DNA from: Sphingobacterium prati
Lineage (GTDB): Bacteria > Bacteroidota > Bacteroidia > Sphingobacteriales > Sphingobacteriaceae
Length of the DNA: 64,000 nucleotides
Direction of reading: 5' to 3'
NCBI RefSeq assembly: GCF_013167215.1
Contig: NZ_JABJWY010000009.1
Coordinates: 124,001-188,000, forward strand
The stretch's first letter is position 1, and every line of letters starts with the position of its first letter. Positions 50,775-62,241 of the stretch are shown piece after piece. Position numbers and translations under genes: made by a program. The notes under the pieces were generated by a model. That model had not been told where the DNA came from. It made no database searches and saw only the letters and a list, made by a program, of their open reading frames with translations.

Positions 50775-52478
50775 ATGAATAAACTATTTATTTATTCGCT
50801 AATAACAGGTTTCCTATTCACCTCTTGTTCCACTACACGTAGGCAATTGGGGGCTTATAAGACCAATCCGGATACATTTAACAAAGCAGCTGTGGTCACT
50901 GCCCATCCCTTGGCTTCCGAAGTCGGGGTAATGATCTTGAAAAAGGGCGGAAATGCTATTGATGCGGCTGTTGCAGTACAATTTGCCCTTGCTGTTGTCT
51001 ATCCCAATGCAGGCAATATTGGTGGAGGTGGATTTATGCTATATCGCAATAACCAAGGTCAATACGATGCATTGGATTTTCGGGAGACTGCCCCCAAAAA
51101 GGCTCATCGGGACATGTATCTGGACGCACAAAAGAATGTTATTCCTAATCTGAGCTTATACAGCCGGTTGGCGTCAGGTATTCCAGGTTCTGTTGCCGGA
51201 ATGTGGGAAGCACATCAGAAATATGGAAAGCTGGCCTGGAAAGATCTGCTGACCCCAGCAATTGACCTTGCAAGAAAAGGTTTTGAGATCAGCGAAAGAC
51301 AAGCTAAGGAATTTGAGAGTCACAAAGAAAGATTTGTAAGGTTAAACCCCACCGGCGCAGCAATTATAAAAAATACAACATGGAAAACAGGCGATCTATT
51401 TATCCAGGTAGATCTAGCCAGCACCATCGAAAGAATCGCCAATGAAGGCCGGGATGGTTTTTATAAAGGAAAAACTGCTGATTTTCTCGTTGCCGAAATG
51501 AATAAGGACAAAGGCATTATTACACATGAGGATCTAACGAGCTATCGGGCACTCTGGCGTGCCCCGATTGCATCAAGCTATAGAGGACACAAAGTCGTTT
51601 CGATGCCCCCGCCATCGAGCGGAGGTACATCTTTAATCGCTTTGTTAAAGTCAGTCGAACAGTTCCCTCTGCAGCGTTGGGGATTCCAGACAGACTCGGC
51701 AATACGTGTTATCGTAGAAGCGGAACGTCATGTGTATGCAAATAGGGCAAAGTATTTAGGGGATCCTGATTTTATCAATGTTCCTGTACAGCAACTGGTG
51801 GATTCCACTACAAACGCGGCTAAACTTAACCCTTTTAATTTCCGTCAGGCGACATTAAGTAAAAATGTCAATGCTGATGTCATTCCGGGCTATGAAAGCG
51901 AACAAACAACACATTTCAACATTGTTGATGAAGAAGGAAATGCTGTATCTATTACCACGACACTAAATGACTCTTATGGATCGGGTGTCTTCGTGAATGG
52001 GGCAGGATTTCTCCTGAATAATGAAATGGACGATTTTTCGATAAAAACTGGTGTTCCGAATATGTATGGGCTGACAGGAGAAAGGGCGAATGAAATCCAA
52101 CCAGGGAAAAGAATGTTAAGTTCAATGACTCCAACTATTCTGGAAAAGAATGGTAAACTATTTATGGTTGTGGGGACTCCGGGAGGTTCGACTATTATTA
52201 CCTCTGTTTTCCAGACAATACTGAATGTGATCGATTTTGGTCAAAATGCACAATCCGCCGTGAGTTCACCCCGGTTTCACCATCAATGGCTCCCGGACCA
52301 TATTGATGTTGAAAAGGATGCTATTGATATGACGCTTCGGGACAAATTAATAAAGGATGGCTATATAATAAACCCAAGAGGAAATATCGGGCGTGTAGAA
52401 AACATCCTTATCCTTCCAAACGGCAAATTGCAGACCGGCGCCGATCCACGTGGAGATGATACGGCAAAAGGATATTAG
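50775..52478 (+). CDS. ggt: gamma-glutamyltranspeptidase, lipoprotein
   Basis: 567 residues from the ATG at 50775; upstream in-frame starts at 50748 and 50772 would spoil the signal. MNKLFIYSLITGFLFTSC is a lipoprotein signal with Cys18 as the lipid site. The N-terminal large subunit begins VVTAHPLASEVG, with NAIDAAVAVQFALAVVYPNAG. Self-cleavage and catalysis use the first Thr of TTHFNIVDEEGNAVSITTT. GTPGGSTIITSVFQTI is the oxyanion-binding GG region. It cleaves the gamma-glutamyl bond of glutathione in the periplasm. An intrinsic terminator follows. Confidence 0.92.
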   Translation: MNKLFIYSLITGFLFTSCSTTRRQLGAYKTNPDTFNKAAVVTAHPLASEVGVMILKKGGNAIDAAVAVQFALAVVYPNAGNIGGGGFMLYRNNQGQYDALDFRETAPKKAHRDMYLDAQKNVIPNLSLYSRLASGIPGSVAGMWEAHQKYGKLAWKDLLTPAIDLARKGFEISERQAKEFESHKERFVRLNPTGAAIIKNTTWKTGDLFIQVDLASTIERIANEGRDGFYKGKTADFLVAEMNKDKGIITHEDLTSYRALWRAPIASSYRGHKVVSMPPPSSGGTSLIALLKSVEQFPLQRWGFQTDSAIRVIVEAERHVYANRAKYLGDPDFINVPVQQLVDSTTNAAKLNPFNFRQATLSKNVNADVIPGYESEQTTHFNIVDEEGNAVSITTTLNDSYGSGVFVNGAGFLLNNEMDDFSIKTGVPNMYGLTGERANEIQPGKRMLSSMTPTILEKNGKLFMVVGTPGGSTIITSVFQTILNVIDFGQNAQSAVSSPRFHHQWLPDHIDVEKDAIDMTLRDKLIKDGYIINPRGNIGRVENILILPNGKLQTGADPRGDDTAKGY

Positions 52479-52488
52479 ACCTCAAATA

Positions 52489-52520
52489 AAAAGCTCATCT
52501 GGAATACCAAATGAGCTTTT
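52489..52520. terminator. terminator between ggt and groL
   Basis: AAAAGCTCAT (52489-52498) pairs with ATGAGCTTTT (52511-52520), T-run on the plus strand; the A-run on the other side may serve groL. Confidence 0.85.
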
Positions 52521-52544
52521 TTATATCAGATAGTTTGGATGATC

Positions 52545-54188
<1,644 letters not shown>

Positions 54189-54296
54189 TTAGTGTTTAGT
54201 ATCGAGCTTAAATAACATTACCAACTCAATAATACAATAACTTGTTGATTTTTGATTCGAGCTACAGTGAGCTCATTTGAAATTTCTGACCTTTAA

Positions 54297-54572
54297 TTAG
54301 ATAACAGCGTAAATATCAGACTCACGCATAATTAAGTACTCTTTTCCTTCATAAGTAATTTCAGTACCTGCATATTTTCCGTATAATACTTTGTCCCCTA
54401 CTTTTACAGTCAACGGCTCGTCAACTTTACCAGTACCTACAGCAACCACTGTACCTTGAGATGGTTTCTCTTTTGCTGTATCAGGAATATATAACCCTGA
54501 AGCTGTTTTTTCTTCTGCTGGAGCAGCTTCTACGACTACTCTGTCTCCGATAGGTTTGATACTTAATGCCAT
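54297..54572 (-). CDS. groS: co-chaperonin GroES
   Basis: 91 residues. [20 protein letters not shown], with the mobile loop around [16 protein letters not shown], and [11 protein letters not shown] are typical. It forms the seven-membered lid of GroEL. First gene of the groES-groEL operon. Confidence 0.98.
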   Translation of the reverse strand: MALSIKPIGDRVVVEAAPAEEKTASGLYIPDTAKEKPSQGTVVAVGTGKVDEPLTVKVGDKVLYGKYAGTEITYEGKEYLIMRESDIYAVI

Positions 54573-54876
54573 AATTAATTTTACTTTTTATCTGTTATTG
54601 AATTTATTTTTATGTTATAATCGTTATAGACACATCATCTTTTATGCCAATTGTAAATAAGCAGAAGTATAAGACAATTTTTCACCAAAAACTTAATATT
54701 TCAATAAATAAAATCACATTTTGCTGTCACACTGTCATTGTTGTCTGACAACCTTACAATCCCTCGCCCGTCATTCCAATCCTACCTTGTAAAAAGCAAA
54801 CTGACAAACTGCGCATAACAAAAAAGAGGCCTCGTCTAATACGTAGACGAGGCCTCTTGAATTTCTTTGTTGGCTA
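54573..54876. other. groES upstream region and secG terminator
   Basis: 304 bp. The part near groES (54573-54700) should hold its promoter. I find no TTAGCACTC-N9-GAGTGCTAA (CIRCE) and no perfect TAnnTTTG on the minus strand. The other end contains the terminator of secG (54824-54858). Confidence 0.5.
54824..54858 (-). terminator. intrinsic terminator of the lptE-TPR-secG unit
   Basis: A perfect 15-bp stem, AAGAGGCCTCGTCTA (54824-54838) and TAGACGAGGCCTCTT (54844-54858), ATACG loop. On the minus strand it is followed by TTTT. Confidence 0.9.
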
Positions 54877-55296
54877 CTATTTTTTAGCCTCTTCAGCTGG
54901 TTTAGTTACTGGCGCTGTAGCAGGAGCTTTTTGCTCTGCTTTTGCTGGAGTAGCTTGTTCTTTCCCTGCTGGAGTACCAGAAGGTTGCTGTGCCGGTGTC
55001 CCTAAGTTCAAGGGGCCCTGTGGTTGTGCAGGTGCTTCAATTTGACCTCCCAGTCCACCTTTTGATGTACTTGGCGATGTCCCCATAATATTAACACCTA
55101 AACTAAAGATCATAATGGCAATAACCATGATCCATGTACCTTTTTCCAAAAAGTCTCCGGTGCGTTTGACCCCCATAAGGTTTGTTCCTCCAGAAAAACC
55201 AGATGATAAACCGCCACCTTTCGGATTTTGGATTAAAACCAAAAATGCTAAAATAATACTAGCTAATATGATAAGACCAATTAATAATCCTTGCAT
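54877..55296 (-). CDS. secG: preprotein translocase subunit SecG
   Basis: 139 residues. Two membrane helices (about 3-22 and 55-75) flank the cytoplasmic loop LIQNPKGGGLSSGFSGGTNL, the family hallmark. Normal SecG is 75-110 residues; here an Ala/Pro/Lys-rich tail of about 60 residues (KAEQKAPATAPVTKPAEEAKK-like) follows. It assists SecYE in protein export. It lies 12 bp downstream of the TPR protein gene. Confidence 0.93.
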   Translation of the reverse strand: MQGLLIGLIILASIILAFLVLIQNPKGGGLSSGFSGGTNLMGVKRTGDFLEKGTWIMVIAIMIFSLGVNIMGTSPSTSKGGLGGQIEAPAQPQGPLNLGTPAQQPSGTPAGKEQATPAKAEQKAPATAPVTKPAEEAKK

Positions 55297-55308
55297 CTCT
55301 TTATATAA

Positions 55309-56346
55309 TTAATTTAATTTCTTTTCTAATTCTGTTATGCGTGCCGCAAAGTAAGCATTTTTTTCTGGATATTTCAAAACTAATTTTTTGTAAACGTCTA
55401 TTGCTTTAGGATATAAACCTTGTTCGGTATATATTCTTGCAAGGGTTTCCGTAACCAGTGAGTATTGATCTTCCGAGCTTTTTCGCGCCTTATTTTCCAA
55501 ATCTAATTTTTCAGCCTGCAAAGGCTGGATCACAGGTTCCTCGCGGATAAATTTTTCAATCACCTCATCTGTCTTACGTGGAATCTGGAAAGAAATTGTT
55601 GTTTTTACTTCATCGCTGAGCTTCGCTTCCGGTGATTGCAAATGGAAAATATTTTCCCGGATTTGTTGATCCAATAGCTGACTATCCAGTTTTTCGTGAA
55701 TCTTTGCGATATCATCGTTTGATGGCGCCATTGGCCCTAACGGGGATTTAACGTAAGGCTGGTATGTTTCAGCATACTCAAGTCTTGTCTTGTGTAGCCA
55801 CCATAAGAAGCTATAGGGCATTGTATCATCATCATAGACCGTAACACGCTCATGTCCGTCCTTTAGCGGCTGAATAGCAATTTCAGCAGAAAGAGGCTCC
55901 TCTATTTCGGATTCCTCAACAAGGGTTACCTGTGACTGCACTTCACTTGAACGAAAATAATCCTGGGCTACCCCTGCCTGAATCAAACGATCCAATTCAT
56001 CCGTCTTCCCTACTTCCTCAACTTCAGATTCTGTCGCTACAGTTACCTCAGTTGCCTCTTCACTCACCAATATATCATCCAATTCTATCTCGTTTACCGC
56101 CACTGTCCCCTTGCTATGCATAAATTCATATAACCAGTTCGGAGAAGGTGCATAAAGTAATGTCGCCGATAGATTCTGAACAGGCTTACTTTCGTCAAAG
56201 ATTTTACGTTCGTATATAAATCGTAAACTTTGCGCATATGGATACTTTTCGATCAAAGCCAAAATCATATCTTCATCGACAGATTCTGAATGATTGATTG
56301 CTTGAAAAAAAAGCTCGCTATTCGATAATGGCATAGTAATATTCAT
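55309..56346 (-). CDS. protein with C-terminal TPR-like helices, unknown function
   Basis: 345 residues. No signal peptide. N-terminal part is helical (ALIEKYPYAQSLRFIYERKI), the middle (about 90-260) acidic and probably disordered, and the C-terminus (LVTETLARIYTEQGLYPKAI, YKKLVLKYPEKNAYFAARI) reads as TPR-like helices. Start at 56346 or at the second in-frame Met (MPLSNSELF). It sits between lptE and secG, an order conserved in related bacteria (from memory). May be a scaffold linked to the envelope. Confidence 0.7.
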   Translation of the reverse strand: MNITMPLSNSELFFQAINHSESVDEDMILALIEKYPYAQSLRFIYERKIFDESKPVQNLSATLLYAPSPNWLYEFMHSKGTVAVNEIELDDILVSEEATEVTVATESEVEEVGKTDELDRLIQAGVAQDYFRSSEVQSQVTLVEESEIEEPLSAEIAIQPLKDGHERVTVYDDDTMPYSFLWWLHKTRLEYAETYQPYVKSPLGPMAPSNDDIAKIHEKLDSQLLDQQIRENIFHLQSPEAKLSDEVKTTISFQIPRKTDEVIEKFIREEPVIQPLQAEKLDLENKARKSSEDQYSLVTETLARIYTEQGLYPKAIDVYKKLVLKYPEKNAYFAARITELEKKLN

Positions 56347-56358
56347 TTTGGAATAGGA

Positions 56359-56874
56359 TTACCAATTGGCAAATGCCTTATTATAAATGTCCTCTGTCAA
56401 CATCTGAATAATTTCCTTACCCAAGGTCTCTTCCTGTACACTCTGAAGATTCCCAGCAAATTCTTTGAAACGCGTAAAAGGCTGTTCAAAGTCGTCTTTT
56501 GGATTAATCTTATTATGATAGGACACTTTAATGGTAATGGTCATTCTATTCATCGCCGCGCGATCTGTTCCCGCCTCAACAGCGGCTGGACTGATTGTAT
56601 AATCTGTAATAAACCCTTCAAAAGTAGCATCACCATCCTGGTTGACCTGACTTAATCGGGATTGATTTCGAATACGTTCCTTTAAAGCCTCTGTAAAGTT
56701 TTGACTTAAAGTCGGATAAACTAAAGGGGCTATATTTTCAAAATATTGAATATTAACTGTTTTCATCCCCTCTGGAATGGACCCTCCTGTAAATCCATAT
56801 TTCACGCCACAACTATTCATAATGAATAGAAAAGCGGTTGTGAGAAAGGTATATAAAATTCTTCTTGACGACAT
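56359..56874 (-). CDS. lptE: LptE family lipoprotein
   Basis: 171 residues. Signal MSSRRILYTFLTTAFLFIMNSC with lipid site Cys22. The mature part (VKYGFTGGSIPEGMKTVNIQ, YPTLSQNFTEALKERIRNQS) matches the Bacteroidota LptE-like family. It would plug the LptD barrel that delivers lipopolysaccharide to the outer surface. Next to the sigma-54 regulator gene, 10 bp apart. Confidence 0.85.
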   Translation of the reverse strand: MSSRRILYTFLTTAFLFIMNSCGVKYGFTGGSIPEGMKTVNIQYFENIAPLVYPTLSQNFTEALKERIRNQSRLSQVNQDGDATFEGFITDYTISPAAVEAGTDRAAMNRMTITIKVSYHNKINPKDDFEQPFTRFKEFAGNLQSVQEETLGKEIIQMLTEDIYNKAFANW

Positions 56875-56884
56875 GTGCGAAACC

Positions 56885-58159
56885 TTAGTCTAAATTTAAG
56901 TCTTTAATTTTCCTATACAAAGTTCTTTCGGAAATTCCCAGTTCTTGCGCCGCAGCCTTACGTTTACCACGATGTTTTTTTAAGGCTTTCTTGATCAGAT
57001 CTGATTCCTTATCTACCAAAGATAAGGATTCTTCTACTTCCTGTGCATCTTGTAAATAATCATCCTCTTTAACAGGATTCTTCAAAACATTTGCTGTATT
57101 GTTAGGTGAATGTATTGTCAATGTCGGGGCAACACCGTAGCCCTCGGACTCCGATTTCATTTGTGGTTCAATCTCCTGATAGAGTTGATTGATATAAGGA
57201 GAGTTTTGATCAAATGTAGAAGAGTCTACACCTTTCTGAATCAGCTCCACGACAAGCTTTTTCAGATCCACCATATCCTTCTTCATATCAAACAAAACCT
57301 TGTAAAGCAGGTCTCTTTCAGAAAAATCTTCTTTTGCACTATTAGTCGATGAAACAATGGCCGGTAAACTGGTACGTGATTCATTTGGCAAATAGTTTTG
57401 TAACGTATGTGCGTTAACAATACGCTCTTTCTCTAAAACAGCAATTTGCTCAGCAACATTTTTTAACTGGCGTACATTTCCTGGCCAGCTGTAATTACGC
57501 AGCATATTTTGCGCATCCTCTGTCAATTGAACACCCGGAGAGCGATATTTTTCTGAAAAATCTACAATAAACTTCCGAAATAATAAATTAATATCTTCAG
57601 GTCGTTCTCTAAGTGAGGGAACCCGTAAAGGAACAGTGTTCAGACGATAATACAGATCTTCGCGAAATTTACTCTTTTGGACCGCTTCAAACATATTGAC
57701 ATTTGTCGCGGCCACCACGCGTACATTAGTTTTTTGGACCTTTGATGACCCTACACGAATGTACTCTCCAGATTCCAAAACACGTAATAATCTGGCTTGC
57801 GTACCTAAAGGCAATTCTCCTACTTCATCCAAAAAAATTGTTCCACCATCCACCACTTCAAAATAGCCCTTGCGCGCTTCGTGAGCACCGGTAAAGGAAC
57901 CTTTCTCATGCCCGAATAATTCAGAATCTATTGTCCCCTCTGGTATTGCGCCACAATTGACCGCTATAAATGGCCCATGCTTGCGGGAACTCAATTGATG
58001 GATAATATGCGAAAAAACTTCTTTACCACTACCGCTCTCACCTTGTATTAATACAGAAATATCAGTTGGAGCCACCTGCCGGGCAATATCAATCGCCCGA
58101 TTTAGCAACGGTGAGTTACCGATGATTCCAAACCTATTTTTAATATCTTGATTATCCAT
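56885..58159 (-). CDS. sigma-54-dependent transcriptional regulator
   Basis: 424 residues. No N-terminal sensor domain. The AAA+ domain begins near the N-terminus: IQGESGSGKEVFSHIIHQL is Walker A, GSFTGAHEARKGYFE is the sigma-54 contact loop (GSFTGA in place of the usual GAFTGA), and GGTIFLDEVGELP is Walker B. C-terminal Fis-type helix-turn-helix: KKHRGKRKAAAQELGISERT. It activates RpoN promoters; targets not visible. Downstream of miaB by 37 bp. Confidence 0.93.
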   Translation of the reverse strand: MDNQDIKNRFGIIGNSPLLNRAIDIARQVAPTDISVLIQGESGSGKEVFSHIIHQLSSRKHGPFIAVNCGAIPEGTIDSELFGHEKGSFTGAHEARKGYFEVVDGGTIFLDEVGELPLGTQARLLRVLESGEYIRVGSSKVQKTNVRVVAATNVNMFEAVQKSKFREDLYYRLNTVPLRVPSLRERPEDINLLFRKFIVDFSEKYRSPGVQLTEDAQNMLRNYSWPGNVRQLKNVAEQIAVLEKERIVNAHTLQNYLPNESRTSLPAIVSSTNSAKEDFSERDLLYKVLFDMKKDMVDLKKLVVELIQKGVDSSTFDQNSPYINQLYQEIEPQMKSESEGYGVAPTLTIHSPNNTANVLKNPVKEDDYLQDAQEVEESLSLVDKESDLIKKALKKHRGKRKAAAQELGISERTLYRKIKDLNLD

Positions 58160-58196
58160 AAATTTCCAGTTGGAAATAAATTTATATTAAGTTTTC

Positions 58197-59633
58197 TTAA
58201 TCGACAATTTTACCTAACAAGGTTGCTGAGGTACATGATTCGACACGTACATTGACGTAATCTCCCTGTTTATAACGAGGGTCTATCGGAAATACAACCA
58301 AGGCATTTTGATCATTACGACCGCAAAAATCAAATTCAGATCTTTTTGAAAAACCTTCTATAAGTACCTTACATACCTTTCCAACAAAATGCTGGTAACG
58401 ATATAAGCTATGGTCACGCTGTTTATTGATTACTTCCGTCAAACGGCGTTTTTTAACATCCTCTGGGATATCATCTTCATAGCGCTTTGCGGCCAATGTG
58501 CCCGGTCTTTCAGAATAAGCAAACATATAAGCAAAATCATATTTCACGTAATCCATCATCGATAATGTTTCCTGATGTTCTGCTTCGGTTTCTGTACAGA
58601 ATCCTGTGATAACATCAGTAGAAATTGCACAATCCGGAATAATTTTACGGATAGCGTCTACACGCTCCATATACCACTCCCGATCATAAGTACGATTCAT
58701 GAGCTCTAATACCCTAGAGTTACCAGATTGCACTGGGAGATGGATATAATTGCAAATATTTTCATATGACGCGATCGTATGTAAGACCTCATCCGTAATA
58801 TCTTTTGGGTGTGATGTGGAGAAACGAACCCGTAAAAGCGGGCTGACTTCCGCCACCATAGCCAACAATTTAGCAAAAGTTACCGTCTCAGCAGGAGCTT
58901 CACCTTCTGCAACCGTTACTGTATGCTTGTAGGAATCCACATTTTGCCCTAGCAATGTTACTTCCTTGTAGCCCGCATTGAATAGATCTTGCGCTTCTTT
59001 GACAATAGAATGTGGATCGCGGCTACGTTCACGTCCCCGGGTAAATGGAACCACACAGAACGAACACATATTGTCACAACCACGCATGATCGAAATAAAA
59101 GCCGTTACGCCATTTGAATTTAATCGCACCGGGTTAATGTCTGCATAAGTTTCCTCACGTGACAGCAATACATTCACTGCTTTTGCACCGTCATCTACCT
59201 TATCAATTAAATTAGGAAGATCACGATACGCATCGGGACCTACCACAACATCAACTAATTTTTCTTCCTCAAGAAATTTGGACTTTAAACGCTCAGCCAT
59301 ACAGCCTAGCACCCCAACGATCATTCCAGGATTTTTGGACTTCGCTGCCTCAAATTCTTTCAGTCGATTGCGAACACGCTGCTCTGCATTTTCACGAATT
59401 GAACAAGTATTAATAAAGACAACATCCGCTTCCTGATAATTCTTTGTCGTCTCAAAACCTTTATCCAACAAAATCGAAGCAACGATCTCGCTATCCGAGA
59501 AGTTCATTTGGCAACCATAACTTTCAATATACAATTTGCGTCCATTACTGATCTTTGGATCCTGTTCCAATAACAATGCCTCACCCTGACGAGATTCGTC
59601 GTGTTCCTTAGTTGTATGTGTTAAATCTAGCAT
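58197..59633 (-). CDS. miaB: tRNA-2-methylthio-N6-dimethylallyladenosine synthase
   Basis: 478 residues. N-terminal UPF0004 domain begins [15 protein letters not shown]; the radical-SAM cluster is [20 protein letters not shown] (CxxxCxxC). A C-terminal TRAM domain follows. It adds a methylthio group to A37 of tRNAs carrying i6A. A perfect -7 element, TAACTTTG on the minus strand (59654-59661), lies just upstream of the ATG and would start the miaB-sigma54-lptE unit. Confidence 0.97.
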   Translation of the reverse strand: MLDLTHTTKEHDESRQGEALLLEQDPKISNGRKLYIESYGCQMNFSDSEIVASILLDKGFETTKNYQEADVVFINTCSIRENAEQRVRNRLKEFEAAKSKNPGMIVGVLGCMAERLKSKFLEEEKLVDVVVGPDAYRDLPNLIDKVDDGAKAVNVLLSREETYADINPVRLNSNGVTAFISIMRGCDNMCSFCVVPFTRGRERSRDPHSIVKEAQDLFNAGYKEVTLLGQNVDSYKHTVTVAEGEAPAETVTFAKLLAMVAEVSPLLRVRFSTSHPKDITDEVLHTIASYENICNYIHLPVQSGNSRVLELMNRTYDREWYMERVDAIRKIIPDCAISTDVITGFCTETEAEHQETLSMMDYVKYDFAYMFAYSERPGTLAAKRYEDDIPEDVKKRRLTEVINKQRDHSLYRYQHFVGKVCKVLIEGFSKRSEFDFCGRNDQNALVVFPIDPRYKQGDYVNVRVESCTSATLLGKIVD

Positions 59634-60009
59634 AGCTCAATTTTCAAAGACTACAAAGTTAGAAATTAAAATCCATATAATGACAGTTTGTCAGCCAGAA
59701 ATATGGTTTATACTTTGTCAAATTTTATAAGCAATTAACCTATTCGTTTATGTGTGTTCGCAATAAGATTTATGTTGCTTAAACATTTCGTCTTTTAAAA
59801 GTCCCAAGGAATTCCCAGCTTATTTGGTCCGCTTGTCATTGTTGATTTATGGCTGCTGCTAGATGCTTAGCAATCATTCGCATTCCCTTATCACGGATAT
59901 TAAAAAGGCACGGATGAGTTTCCGTGCCTATATTATTTTGAAATTCAACAAAACTTTCTACCAAGCGTTAACAGTATCGCATCCCAAAGGAACAAACTGT
60001 TCAGCTTCC
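59634..60009. other. intergenic region: miaB promoter and ompA-like terminator
   Basis: 376 bp. The miaB -7 element is at 59654-59661. A 9-bp hairpin, AGGCACGGA (59906-59914) and TCCGTGCCT (59921-59929), with a T-run on the minus strand, terminates the OmpA-like gene. Between about 59670 and 59890 I see nothing else. Confidence 0.6.
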
Positions 60010-60699
60010 TTATTGACCAGCTTGTTGTTTTGCTTCTTTCTTCATTTGATCACCAGCAACAATAACGATCTCCACACGACGGTTTTGTGCACGTCCAGCT
60101 TCAGTATCATTACTTGCAATTGGTTCAGAGAAGTTTCTTCCTTCAGTCTTAATGCGTGAAGAAGCTAAGCCTTTAGATACAGCAAATGCGCGTACCGAAT
60201 TAGCACGGTCCAACGAAACTTTGTCATTCGCAGCTAAAGTACCTACGTTATCCGTGTGTCCAATGACCAAAATTTCAGTTCCTTGTTCCTTGTTTAAGGT
60301 TGTCACCAAGTTGGCAATATTATCTTTTGCAGTGGCTTTCAAATCAGATTTATTGAAATCGAATAAAATACCTGAATCAAATTTCACAACAATACCTTCT
60401 GCAGATTGTGTTACTTCGGCACCTTCTACGGTTTTAGAGATCTCTGCAGCTTGTTTATCCATTTTCTTACCAATCAATACACCCGCTGCGCCACCAATTG
60501 CCGCGCCTGCTAATGTACCAATAGCTGTATTACCAGCTTTACCTCCAATTAAAGCACCCAAGGCACCGCCGGCAACACCACCGATTACGCCGCCTTTGGT
60601 CGTATTATTTGTATTTTGGATTGTAGAACAACTTCCAAATAACATAGCTGAGGTCGCAACAGTCAAACCAAATACAGCTAATTTTCTATTCATTTTCAT
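60010..60699 (-). CDS. OmpA family lipoprotein with glycine zipper
   Basis: 229 residues. Signal MKMNRKLAVFGLTVATSAML with lipobox FGSC. A glycine-zipper region (about 35-78: GGVIGGVAGGALGALIGGKA) is followed by an OmpA peptidoglycan-binding domain: FDSGILFDFNKSDLK, VIGHTDNVG, LSLDRA-type LDRANSVRAF and NRRVEIVIV. It would tie the outer membrane to the cell wall. Monocistronic: its promoter is at 60723-60753 and its terminator at 59906-59929. Confidence 0.92.
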   Translation of the reverse strand: MKMNRKLAVFGLTVATSAMLFGSCSTIQNTNNTTKGGVIGGVAGGALGALIGGKAGNTAIGTLAGAAIGGAAGVLIGKKMDKQAAEISKTVEGAEVTQSAEGIVVKFDSGILFDFNKSDLKATAKDNIANLVTTLNKEQGTEILVIGHTDNVGTLAANDKVSLDRANSVRAFAVSKGLASSRIKTEGRNFSEPIASNDTEAGRAQNRRVEIVIVAGDQMKKEAKQQAGQ

Positions 60700-60722
60700 A
60701 TCTATCTAAGACTTTTAAAATT

Positions 60723-60753
60723 CAAACTAAATACTGTTCATGTTAAAATCAAA
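60723..60753 (-). promoter_or_regulatory. promoter of the OmpA-like lipoprotein gene
   Basis: On the minus strand TTTG (60753-60750), 19 nt, TTAGTTTG (60730-60723); one mismatch in the -7 box. Confidence 0.6.
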
Positions 60754-60900
60754 CAAAGTGCCAAAAGCATTCTTTTTCAACTTTTTTGTTACGATACTCA
60801 AAAAAAAGCATTACGCCCGGTAGAAATGAGGACGATCTACTACAAATAATACCGATAGTCACTGTTCACAAGAAGTAACAGCAAGGAAAGGAAATTGTTT

Positions 60901-61662
60901 TTATTTCTCTTGGGTCTTCACCTCAATATCTGGCAACAATGAACCTTTTGGGCGCCCCTTTGCCTCGAAATCCTCCAACGACTGTTGCACATAGTGCATT
61001 AAATCATATTGACCCCAATGTTCAGCTAAATCAAATGAGGGGCGATAACGTACCATAAAGGCATCTAGATCTGCACTATCTAATTTTGTTAACTTCTGGA
61101 CCGCCGCGCGTGAGAAAATACGATCTACCTGCAATTCCTCCTTCTCCCGATCCATAAAACGTCCAAAACGTTTCGCATTTTTTGCTTCCCGTCCAAATAG
61201 ATTATAAAGTGCAGTAGCAGGACTCCCCAAATAGGTTCCAAATTTATTTTTCCCGCCGTTATAAACTCCTTTCTTGGAATAATTTCCCATCGCCTCATTC
61301 AGTTCAGCCTCTTTCGACTTCCGCTCTACGATCACTGTTTCGAGCTTAATGCCTTCCTGCATCTCAATGTAAAACTCGTTCAGGTTTGTCAAAACAGTCT
61401 TTACAGGTGAAAAACCCACCTTAGTGAACGAAAGAGAATCTCCTACAGAAGCATCGATCGTAAAGACACCAAAAGAATTTGTCAACGCCGATCTACTCGT
61501 ACGTAAATTCAGTACCACAACATCTCCAATTCTATTGGCAGTCCCCTTCTGCATCACCATACCTGACACTTTCTGTATATGTTGCGCCTTTGCTCCGAAT
61601 GCTGTCAAAAGCAACATCAATATGCCTAATAGCCCTGCTATATGTATGTGTATTCTCTTCAT
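60901..61662 (-). CDS. secreted protein with carboxypeptidase-like regulatory domain
   Basis: 253 residues. Signal peptide 1-26 (ending FGAKAQ). The next 90 residues form a transthyretin-like CarboxypepD_reg domain (VSGMVMQKGTANRIGDVVVL, SFGVFTIDASVGDSLSFTKV), common on Bacteroidota envelope proteins. The remainder (SKEAELNEAMGNYSKKGVYN onward) is helical and unknown. Function unknown; probably periplasmic or outer-membrane associated. Confidence 0.8.
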   Translation of the reverse strand: MKRIHIHIAGLLGILMLLLTAFGAKAQHIQKVSGMVMQKGTANRIGDVVVLNLRTSRSALTNSFGVFTIDASVGDSLSFTKVGFSPVKTVLTNLNEFYIEMQEGIKLETVIVERKSKEAELNEAMGNYSKKGVYNGGKNKFGTYLGSPATALYNLFGREAKNAKRFGRFMDREKEELQVDRIFSRAAVQKLTKLDSADLDAFMVRYRPSFDLAEHWGQYDLMHYVQQSLEDFEAKGRPKGSLLPDIEVKTQEK

Positions 61663-61838
61663 TGGAATATATTCTTATTGTCACGCCAATTTATTGGACA
61701 TCTAGTATTGCCATTAGCGTTTTTGAGGGCGATAAAATAAATCAGCTCCTTTGAATCCATCACGCCTCCAAGCCCATTTCGCTAAAAATAGTAATAGTTT
61801 GACAATTGTATTGTTAAAAAAGTTTAAATATTCCTTGT

Positions 61839-62237
61839 CTACTTATAAGGATAAAAAACAAAATTGGCCCCTTCAGCAACAACGACAAACAAACACATAT
61901 ATTCCTTAGCGGATTTATAATTTTGAATAAAAGTAGCTTTACGATCCTCCTGAATGATATCCATTTCTATAAACTCTTCCACGGTGGATGCATTGATTGT
62001 CCAATTGGTGTCCAGCTCTACACGGTCCAAAATCACTTCTCCCACGGAAACCTCATGTTGATGTGCCACAAAAATCGGATAGGAAGAATAACCTTCCTCA
62101 ATGATCTGCATCGCAACTTCACGGATCGACTCACTATAAAAATCAAGATCAATCTGCAAACTTTTCAATGGGCTCGGTCCAGTAGATTGCGCTGATTCCT
62201 CTCTTGCACTGCCCGAAAATAAATCCTCTACTTCCAT
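61839..62237 (-). CDS. conserved-looking protein of unknown function
   Basis: 132 residues, cytoplasmic. The core has alternating strands and helices (IREVAMQIIEEGYSSYPIFV, VSVGEVILDRVELDTNWTIN, YMCLFVVVAEGANFVFYPYK). No motif recognised. It lies 4 bp downstream of rlmD on the same strand, so it is co-transcribed; nothing else links the two. Confidence 0.7.
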   Translation of the reverse strand: MEVEDLFSGSAREESAQSTGPSPLKSLQIDLDFYSESIREVAMQIIEEGYSSYPIFVAHQHEVSVGEVILDRVELDTNWTINASTVEEFIEMDIIQEDRKATFIQNYKSAKEYMCLFVVVAEGANFVFYPYK

Positions 62238-62241
62238 AATA

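Noticed and set aside
54573..54720. CIRCE/HrcA operator before groES
   Set aside because: I looked for TTAGCACTC-N9-GAGTGCTAA and close variants and found none.
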